DNA of 8,004 nucleotides, from NCBI GenBank assembly GCA_009783605.1, contig WRDE01000080.1, positions 1 through 8,004 on the forward strand. Reading direction: 5' to 3'. This document shows, in pieces, positions 1-5,120 of the stretch (its first letter is position 1; every line of letters begins with the position of its first letter). The position numbers and the translations under genes are program-made. The notes under the pieces are model-generated. The model saw nothing but the letters and a program-made list of their open reading frames with translations, was not told the DNA's origin and made no database searches. The DNA comes from Oscillospiraceae bacterium. Lineage in GTDB: Bacteria; Bacillota; Clostridia; Oscillospirales; Acutalibacteraceae.

Positions 1-2681
1 ACAATGTAAAAATCGGGCAGGATGTTAAGCTGGAGCAGCTGCAAAAAGAATATGACGCGGTAATCGTCGCCGCCGGCGCCTGGACCAGCACCGGATTGGG
101 TTGCCCCGGCGAGGATTTAGATGGTGTGGTCGGCGGCATTGATTTCCTGCGGGAAGTCGCCCTTTCAGATAACGCCGCCCCCTCGCTTGCCGGTAAAAAA
201 ATTGCCATTGTCGGCGGCGGCAATACCGCGATGGACGCCTGCCGCACGGCGGTGCGGTTGGGCGCGTCCGAAGTGTATAATATTTACCGCCGCACCAAAA
301 ATGAGATGCCGGCGGAAGCCATTGAGATCCAGGAAGCCGAAGAAGAAGGGGTTATTTTCAAGAATTTGACCAACCCCATTGAAATAATAGGCGGGGACGG
401 GAAGGTGAAGGCAGTTCGGCTCCAGATCATGGAGCTGGGCGAACCCGACGCCTCCGGGCGCCGCAGTCCGGTAGCCGTCGCGGGTGCCGAGGAAACGATT
501 GAGGCCGACATGGTGATCGTCGCCATCGGCCAGAAGCTGAACGCGTTCGGGCTGGAAGCGCTGGAGCAGACCCGGCGCGGTACTATTGCCGCCGACGAGC
601 ATACCTTCCGCACCAATCTCCCGGGCGTTTTTGCCGTCGGCGACGCGACCAACAAGGGCGCGGATATCGCCATTTCCGCCATCGGCGAGGCCAGAAACGC
701 CGCCGGGATAGTGGACCGATATCTAAACGGCGCTGAGTTGGCTTACGAGCCGCCCTATTTGGTCAAATCCGAAAAAACCGCGGCGGATTTTGCCGGCCGG
801 GAAAAAGCTGCTCGGGTTAAAATGCCCCACCGCTGCGCCGGTGAGCGGAAAAGTGATTTTCTGGAGATCAACTTAGGCTGGTCGGCAGAACAGGCAAAAA
901 GGGAAGCCGCCCGGTGTCTCGAATGCGGCTGCCCGGATTATTTTGAGTGCAAGCTGATCGATTACGCCAACCAATATCGGGTGCGGCCCGAAAAATACGC
1001 CGGCAAAACCCATCACCGGGAACCGTTGGACGACCATCCGTTTATCCGCCGCAACCCCGACAAATGTATCCTCTGCGGGCTTTGCGTCCGGGTCTGCGGC
1101 GAGGTGGTCGGCGCGGCGGCGCTGGGTTTGGTCGACCGGGGCTTTGACACGGTGGTCAAGCCGGCGCTGGACATGGATTTGAGGGAAACTGACTGTATCG
1201 CCTGTGGCCAGTGCGTGAACATCTGCCCCACCGGCGCGCTGACCGAGACGCTGATGATTGCCAAGCAGGTGCCGCTGAAAGAGACGGTCACCGAAACGGT
1301 CTGTTCCTTCTGTTCGGTCGGGTGTAAGACGAAATTGTCGTCCGCCGGCAATCTGCTGACCCGCAGCGTGCCGGACGATCTGCTGTGTATGAAAGGCCGG
1401 TTCGGTTTCGGCGAGATCGCGAAAAAGTCGCGGCTGACAACACCATTGATCAATCCGCGGCGCGCGGGGAACAGTCCGCGGCGCGCGGGGAACAATGGAG
1501 AGCCAGCTGGTTTTGAACAGGCGGCCGGGTATGTCAATGAAAATTTCCGGGAGCTGCAAGCCCGGTTCGGCAGTGACTGTGTGGCGGTAACAATATCCGA
1601 CCGGTATACCAATCAGGAAGTGTTCTTGATAAGAGAATATGCGCAAAAGGTGCTGAAAACCGATACTGTTTTCTCCCTCGGCCAGACTATCGGCGGGATA
1701 GCGGATGTGCTGGGGCGGGACGCGTCCACCGCCACATTTGACGGACTGGAAAACGCCGGATTGATCGTCGCGATCGGCTCCGGGATAGTTCAAAACCACG
1801 GCGTCGCCGCGATGAAGATCCGGCGCGCGGTCAATAAGGGCGCCAAGCTGCTGATGATTTCGCCGGAAGAGAGCCTGTTGGATGATATTTCCGCCCTGCG
1901 GATTGATCCCGGCGATGAATTGGCAGTTTTAGAACAGATTCTCAGGCTATTACTGGATAACGGATGCGGCAAGGGCTTTGCCGGATATGATGAATTGTCG
2001 GATTCATTAGTAAATACCGTTCCCGGTGAAGAGGCTCAGTCGGCGGCCAATATGATCGGCAGTATCCAAAAGCCACTATTCGTCTTCGAGCGGAACACAG
2101 TCACCCTGCAGGCGGCGCGGCTGATCGCCGATATGGCGGTATTGAGCGGCGGCGGACTTATCCAACTGCTGCCCGGCGCCAACTCGCAGGGATTGCTGGA
2201 TCTCGGCGCCCGATCCGGAGAGGAGCTTCGACGCGCCGTCGAAAACGGCAAAATTCGCGGGCTGTTCATCTTCGGAGAGGACGCGGCGGATTTAGATTAC
2301 GGCAAACTGGATTTCCTGGCGGTACAGGAGCTGCATATGACCGCAACGGCGCAGCGGGCGCAGGTGGTGTTCCCCGCGTCGTCCTTTGTGGAAAAAAGCG
2401 GCAGTGGAGCTGCCGCGGGGAGCTATACCGCCGCCGACGGCAGGGTGCAACAGTTGAAACCGGCTGTCGCCGGGCCGGTTGCGTTGGATAACGCCGCGCA
2501 GATAAAATTGTTGATGACCGGGATTGATTTTGCCGAACCGGACGATTCCGGGCAGGATGAAAAATGCGGCGGCTCTATCCGTTTGGCACCCGCGAAACCG
2601 GATACGCTGCTGCGCGGCGGTGTTGAGGATACGAATACGCTGCGGAAAAGTCTAATGGCATTTACAGCGGAAAAAGTGTAA
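1..2681 (+). CDS. NAD(P)H/FAD oxidoreductase fused to NuoG-type Fe-S and inactive molybdopterin-like domain (5' partial)
   Basis: The frame is open from base 3, so the gene starts left of the window; the TTG at 96 is an internal Leu. Numbering from codon 96: the end of a GltD/NfnB-like FAD domain (DAVIVAAGAW just before residue 1), an NAD(P)H Rossmann motif GGGNTAMD at 40-47, and the closing FAD motif GVFAVGDA at 177-184. A NuoG/FdhA-like Fe-S region follows: Cys 274, 277, 279, 285, then clusters at Cys 324/327/330/334 and 367/370/373/377. A Mo-bisPGD-type cluster site CxxCxxxC at 403-410 with Cys431 (LCMKGRFG) opens a molybdopterin-oxidoreductase-like domain ending in an ADVVLPA-like RAQVVFPASSF (754-764). 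That domain is about 450 residues, shorter than a formate dehydrogenase, with no Cys/Sec where the catalytic residue is expected. By family knowledge such fusions pass electrons between NADPH, Fe-S partners and sometimes ferredoxin in the cytoplasm. An StnC-like transhydrogenase subunit is my best guess; a formate dehydrogenase accessory subunit is the alternative. Domain calls are firm; the exact role is inferred. Confidence 0.93.
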   Translation, partial: NVKIGQDVKLEQLQKEYDAVIVAAGAWTSTGLGCPGEDLDGVVGGIDFLREVALSDNAAPSLAGKKIAIVGGGNTAMDACRTAVRLGASEVYNIYRRTKNEMPAEAIEIQEAEEEGVIFKNLTNPIEIIGGDGKVKAVRLQIMELGEPDASGRRSPVAVAGAEETIEADMVIVAIGQKLNAFGLEALEQTRRGTIAADEHTFRTNLPGVFAVGDATNKGADIAISAIGEARNAAGIVDRYLNGAELAYEPPYLVKSEKTAADFAGREKAARVKMPHRCAGERKSDFLEINLGWSAEQAKREAARCLECGCPDYFECKLIDYANQYRVRPEKYAGKTHHREPLDDHPFIRRNPDKCILCGLCVRVCGEVVGAAALGLVDRGFDTVVKPALDMDLRETDCIACGQCVNICPTGALTETLMIAKQVPLKETVTETVCSFCSVGCKTKLSSAGNLLTRSVPDDLLCMKGRFGFGEIAKKSRLTTPLINPRRAGNSPRRAGNNGEPAGFEQAAGYVNENFRELQARFGSDCVAVTISDRYTNQEVFLIREYAQKVLKTDTVFSLGQTIGGIADVLGRDASTATFDGLENAGLIVAIGSGIVQNHGVAAMKIRRAVNKGAKLLMISPEESLLDDISALRIDPGDELAVLEQILRLLLDNGCGKGFAGYDELSDSLVNTVPGEEAQSAANMIGSIQKPLFVFERNTVTLQAARLIADMAVLSGGGLIQLLPGANSQGLLDLGARSGEELRRAVENGKIRGLFIFGEDAADLDYGKLDFLAVQELHMTATAQRAQVVFPASSFVEKSGSGAAAGSYTAADGRVQQLKPAVAGPVALDNAAQIKLLMTGIDFAEPDDSGQDEKCGGSIRLAPAKPDTLLRGGVEDTNTLRKSLMAFTAEKV
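1455..1496 (+). repeat. In-frame 21-bp GC-rich tandem duplication
   Basis: Two adjacent 21-bp units (1455-1475 and 1476-1496) are identical at 20 of 21 positions, differing only in the penultimate base (AGT versus AAT codon). Each encodes PRRAGN plus Ser or Asn. Each begins CCGCGGCGCGCGG, which can fold as CCGCG-GCG-CGCGG. The duplication keeps the reading frame and sits between RLTTPLIN and NGEPAGFEQA, the loop where related pterin oxidoreductases usually carry only a few residues. Confidence 0.9.
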
Positions 2682-2694
2682 GGATAAAAGATTA

Positions 2695-2730
2695 AAAAGA
2701 CTACGTTTGCAAACACGAACGTAGTCTTTT
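2695..2730. terminator. Bidirectional intrinsic terminator
   Basis: A perfect 13-bp stem AAAAGACTACGTT / AACGTAGTCTTTT (2695-2707 with 2718-2730) can extend by a T-G and a G-C pair to leave a 6-nt loop. On the plus strand the T-run and T-rich sequence follow the stem 13 bases after the oxidoreductase stop. On the minus strand the same stem is followed by TTTTTAATCTTTT and begins 4 bases after the stop of the cysteine-rich mini-gene, so it can end both convergent units. Confidence 0.88.
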
Positions 2731-2734
2731 CATA

Positions 2735-2932
2735 TTATATTTTTATTTGAAATTCACACAAATTCTTTTCTTCAAAACATTCATCGCATAAACCCATTGC
2801 ATTTGTGCAGCATATTAGATATTCACATAGTTGGCATAAAATTTCAATAATATTGCCATCCTGATCACAATGATTTCCATTCCCGATACAATTTTTTCCT
2901 CCATTTCCAGGAGTTATAGGTCAATATGCCAT
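2735..2932 (-). pseudogene. Small cysteine-rich protein gene with in-frame TGA at codon 4
   Basis: Reading the minus strand from ATG (2932-2930) to TAA (2737-2735) gives 65 codons with one interruption, TGA at codon 4 (2923-2921). The reading is M-A-Y-stop-PITPGNGGKNCIGNGNHCDQ, then a body rich in Cys, Asp and Glu. Nine cysteines fall at codons 15, 22, 33, 36, 41, 42, 49, 52 and 59, including two CxxC pairs (CQLC and CDEC) and a CC pair, which suggests a metal-binding or zinc-ribbon-like fold. The PGNG...GNGNH...DGN pattern recalls short Cys-rich proteins I associate with anaerobic Firmicutes; that is memory, not a search. The gene lies just upstream of a terminator on its own strand and divergent from the XRE gene (20-bp gap), which supports a real gene. 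No Shine-Dalgarno is seen before the ATG. I infer a nonsense mutation (for example from TGG) or a decayed 5' end. Selenocysteine recoding or a sequencing error are alternatives. Confidence 0.6.
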
Positions 2933-2937
2933 AATTA

Positions 2938-2946
2938 AAAGGGTGA
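2938..2946 (+). promoter_or_regulatory. Ribosome binding site of the XRE gene
   Basis: AAAGGGTGA lies six bases before the ATG at 2953. It resembles the Shine-Dalgarno consensus AAGGAGGTGA with two bases missing, and it fixes that ATG as the start. Confidence 0.65.
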
Positions 2947-2952
2947 TATAAT

Positions 2953-3183
2953 ATGAACCGAATAAAAGAGCTCCGCATAGAAAAAGGGTATACACAGATC
3001 AAAATGCAAATGTTGACCGGGATTGACCAAAGCGACTATTCAAAGATCGAGTGTGGGAAGCGTTGGATGACTTTCAATCAATGCAAATCCATCGCCGTCG
3101 CATTGGGTACCAGTATGGATTATCTCGCCGGATTGACAGATGAGAAAAAACCTTATAGTCGCGCAAAAACACACCGGGCCTAA
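2953..3183 (+). CDS. Small XRE/Cro-type helix-turn-helix regulator
   Basis: This 76-residue protein is almost entirely one HTH_3 (Cro/CI-like) domain. Helix 1 covers about residues 2-11 (RIKELRIEKG), the first helix of the HTH begins at TQIKMQMLTGI (14-24), the recognition helix is DQSDYSKIECG (25-35), and KSIAVALGTSMDYLAGLTD (about 45-63) is the usual closing part of the fold. Such proteins bind operator DNA as dimers and usually control their own or a neighbouring promoter. Here the only close neighbour is the divergent cysteine-rich mini-gene, so that intergenic region is the likely target. There is no sensor or dimerisation domain beyond the HTH, and the tail (KKPYSRAKTHRA) is short and basic. 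The gene sits in sequence visibly more AT-rich than its flanks, fitting acquired or regulator-type DNA. Family certain, target unknown. Confidence 0.92.
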   Translation: MNRIKELRIEKGYTQIKMQMLTGIDQSDYSKIECGKRWMTFNQCKSIAVALGTSMDYLAGLTDEKKPYSRAKTHRA

Positions 3184-3201
3184 AAATCCGGTGTGTTTTT
3201 T
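3165..3201 (+). terminator. Intrinsic terminator of the XRE gene
   Basis: A 13-bp perfect stem AAAAACACACCGG / CCGGTGTGTTTTT (3165-3177 with 3188-3200), a 10-nt loop and a T-run ending at 3201. The left arm lies inside the last codons of the XRE gene and the stop codon falls in the loop, so the gene is a compact monocistronic unit. Confidence 0.88.
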
Positions 3202-3203
3202 CA

Positions 3204-3209
3204 TATAAT
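3204..3209 (+). promoter_or_regulatory. Possible -10 element of the PH-domain operon
   Basis: A perfect TATAAT lies just after the upstream terminator and 41 bases before the GTG start at 3251, the only place where this operon could have its own promoter. No TTGACA-like -35 is present at 16-18 bp spacing, and there is no extended -10 TG, so this is tentative. Confidence 0.3.
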
Positions 3210-3237
3210 CAGGGTCATACTAACCAAAACGGTGAAC

Positions 3238-3243
3238 AAGAGG
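3238..3243 (+). promoter_or_regulatory. Ribosome binding site of the YdbS-like gene
   Basis: AAGAGG lies seven bases before the GTG at 3251. It supports this GTG start, which gives a short N-terminus before the first membrane helix. Confidence 0.6.
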
Positions 3244-3250
3244 TTATGCT

Positions 3251-3682
3251 GTGGAACTATATGCCGACGGCAGCATTATCCGGCTGCTCCGCTGCTGGAC
3301 GGCCGCGGCCGGTATGATTTTCTGCGCCGTTATCGGCGCGGCGGCTGGATTTTTTTATATCCGGCTGCTGTATGCCGTTCCGCCGGCCGCCGGCGCGGTT
3401 CTTTTTTTCTGGTGGGTTTATCCGCCGCGCTATGCCGCCGCGCTGCACGGCGCCGCGGATTCCGCCCGGCTGCGGGCGGTTACCGGCGTCTGGACCCGCC
3501 GTGAAGCGGCGGTACCGATGACGGCGCTGCGGACCTTCGAATGCTGGACATTGCCGTTTCAACGTCTGTGCGGCGTGCGAACAATGGTATTGCGGGTGGC
3601 TGGCGGCGCGGCGGTCCGGCTGCTGCTGCCTAAAAATATCGCCGAGGAGCTGTTTGATTTTTTATCGGAACAATCGGAATGA
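3251..3682 (+). CDS. YdbS-like bacterial PH-domain membrane protein
   Basis: The 143-residue protein has two membrane helices, about 15-37 and 41-60, separated by a short turn, followed by one cytoplasmic bPH2 (DUF304) domain at about 65-140. The bPH2 signature is visible: a GVWTRRE strand (79-85), a conserved VPMTALRTFECW block, then LPFQRLCGVRTMVLRVAGG (101-119), and the closing helix KNIAEELFDFLSE. Family members are usually about 160 residues and are encoded just before a longer YdbT-like partner, exactly as here: one base separates the stop from the next ATG, so the two are co-translated. In Bacillus the YdbST pair has been linked to resistance against certain antimicrobial peptides; a molecular function is not settled. 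The start is a GTG with an RBS seven bases upstream. Composition is rich in Ala, Arg and Leu, like its partner. Family assignment is good; biological role is inferred from homologs only. Confidence 0.85.
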   Translation: MELYADGSIIRLLRCWTAAAGMIFCAVIGAAAGFFYIRLLYAVPPAAGAVLFFWWVYPPRYAAALHGAADSARLRAVTGVWTRREAAVPMTALRTFECWTLPFQRLCGVRTMVLRVAGGAAVRLLLPKNIAEELFDFLSEQSE

Positions 3683-3683
3683 G

Positions 3684-5081
3684 ATGAGACCGCATCCGGT
3701 TTACATTTTGTATGACGCGAAAAAGTGGATCCCGCTGCTGGCGCTCTGGCTGATCCGGCAATGGCTGAAGCCGGACCCGCCGGGCACTGCTGCGGCATTC
3801 GGCGAAATCGGCTGGCCGCTGTTGTTATTCGCTTTCTCGGTCGTCCGATGGGTTTTCGCCCGGTATACCATAGATAACCGGGGGCGGATCTCGCTGACCC
3901 GGGGGGTATTTTTGCGGCGGCAAATCATGGTGATGCCGGACGATACCTCCTCGGTGACAGCCGACTGTACGCTGTTGATGTGGCTGACCCGAAGCCGCCG
4001 GCTGTGGATCCATACCGCCGGTATCCGCCGCCGGGCGGACGCCATTCTTTTTTTGCCGCTTGCCCGGGCCTCCCGGTTATTGCCGGAAAAACAACCGCTA
4101 TCCGACGGAAAGCCGTACTGTGCCCGGATCTGGCCAATACTGTTGATGGCGGCTACCGGATCCAACATCGCCTTCGGGCTGCTCACGCTCGCTCCCGCTC
4201 TGTATCAGGCCGCCGATCTGGCCGGCAGTACCGTGGCGCGAGAGATTCCGGGGATACTGGCGCGGGTTATGCATCTGGGCATACCGCCGCTGTTGAATAC
4301 TCTGGCCGGATTGCTGATCTGGGGCTGGCTGCTCTCTTTCTGCTTCACCGCCGCCCGCTATCTGCGGTTTACCGTCTCGGTGGAACAAAACCGCCTGCTT
4401 ATCCGGCAGGGATTGGTTACCGAGCACCGGATCTGGATCGCCGGCAATAAAATTACCGCGTTGGAGCTGCGGCAGACCGTGTTGATGCGGCTGCTTTCGC
4501 TCTATACCGTCTCGCTGACCGCCGCCGGGTTCGGACGCCAAAAAGGGATGCGGCCGGTGCTGATACCGGCCGCGCGGCTCCGGGAAATTTCGGCGGCATT
4601 ACAACGTCTGCTTCCCGATTATCCCCTCTGCAACCGGTTTTTGCAGCCCCGCCATGACCAGCTGCCGCGGTATATCATCAAACCGGCGATTTTGATATCC
4701 GCAGGCATATGCCTGTTGTTTTTCGGCGGTTTTTTGCGGATAGGCGGATTCGGGCTGCTGGCCGCCGGCGTTTGGTGGACGGCGGCGGGCTGGAGTGGTT
4801 TCCGGGCCGGCGGTTTCGGTGTCACCCGCGCCGTCGGCGGATACGGCGCCGCGTCGATACGGTATGTCCGGGGCTTGACATTCTGTGAGGTGCATATCCC
4901 GTTAGAGGTGGCCGACTGTATCCTGCTGCGCCAGAGCCGCGGCCAGCGCCGCCGGGGGATTTGCAGCGCCGAAATCCGGTGTTTTGACGAACAGCGCCGC
5001 CGTCACCGGATCGCCGGGCTGCCCTATGAGGCGGCGAAGACGATGGTGGAGCAACACTATACAGCCCCTTTTCAAGAATGA
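3684..5081 (+). CDS. YdbT-like membrane protein with three bPH2 domains
   Basis: The ATG at 3684 is preferred over the TTG at 3654, which lies inside the upstream gene; it gives 465 residues starting MRPHPVYILYDAKKW, typical of the family. Three repeats of a membrane-helix pair plus a bPH2 (DUF304) domain are visible. Helices lie at about 14-30 and 43-60, 148-172 and 199-222, and 328-350 and 352-372. PH domains lie at about 60-140, 224-310 and 374-460. The second is clearest (RFTVSVEQNRLLIRQGLV, ITALELRQTVLMRLLSLYTV). The third is the most divergent and is followed by a short tail. YdbT-like proteins are normally about 450-500 residues, so this is full length. It should form a membrane complex with the YdbS-like product upstream. 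It ends 39 bases before the stop of the convergent kinase gene. The family is confident, but neither ligand nor stress signal can be read from sequence. Confidence 0.87.
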   Translation: MRPHPVYILYDAKKWIPLLALWLIRQWLKPDPPGTAAAFGEIGWPLLLFAFSVVRWVFARYTIDNRGRISLTRGVFLRRQIMVMPDDTSSVTADCTLLMWLTRSRRLWIHTAGIRRRADAILFLPLARASRLLPEKQPLSDGKPYCARIWPILLMAATGSNIAFGLLTLAPALYQAADLAGSTVAREIPGILARVMHLGIPPLLNTLAGLLIWGWLLSFCFTAARYLRFTVSVEQNRLLIRQGLVTEHRIWIAGNKITALELRQTVLMRLLSLYTVSLTAAGFGRQKGMRPVLIPAARLREISAALQRLLPDYPLCNRFLQPRHDQLPRYIIKPAILISAGICLLFFGGFLRIGGFGLLAAGVWWTAAGWSGFRAGGFGVTRAVGGYGAASIRYVRGLTFCEVHIPLEVADCILLRQSRGQRRRGICSAEIRCFDEQRRRHRIAGLPYEAAKTMVEQHYTAPFQE

Positions 5082-5106
5082 AAAGGGACAGCGCAGTTGC
5101 TGTCCC
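5080..5106 (-). terminator. Terminator of the sensor kinase gene
   Basis: On the minus strand the stem GGGACAGC / GCTGTCCC (8 bp, 6-nt loop, 5085-5106) is followed by TTTTC and starts 14 bases after the kinase stop. On the plus strand the same stem has no T-run, so it is a poorer terminator for the YdbT-like gene. The last bases of that gene can form a second hairpin, CCCTTTTC / GAAAAGGG (5066-5073 with 5080-5087), that shares the GGG arm. Confidence 0.75.
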
Positions 5107-5120
5107 TCATCAGTATACTA

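Noticed and set aside
96..98. TTG as the start of the oxidoreductase
   Set aside because: The frame continues open to the left edge and encodes the conserved end of the FAD-binding domain, so the true start lies outside.
165..682. Long minus-strand open frames under the oxidoreductase gene
   Set aside because: They are shadows of a GC-rich coding gene whose plus-strand frame has clear conserved motifs.
873..1799. A 308-codon minus-strand open frame
   Set aside because: It lies opposite the Fe-S and pterin domains, and its translation has no recognisable domain. It reflects codon bias of the real gene.
2735..2932. Whole-genome TGA reassignment to explain the interrupted mini-gene
   Set aside because: The kinase, YdbS-like and YdbT-like genes all end with TGA at sensible family lengths.
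2947..2952. Perfect TATAAT directly before the XRE start codon
   Set aside because: As a -10 it would place transcription start inside the gene, after the RBS and ATG, and no -35 is present at correct spacing. It is probably chance in AT-rich sequence.
3193..3504. Plus-strand frame of 103 codons starting in the terminator
   Set aside because: It begins in the T-run of the XRE terminator and overlaps the YdbS-like gene in another frame; its translation is Arg-rich without a domain.
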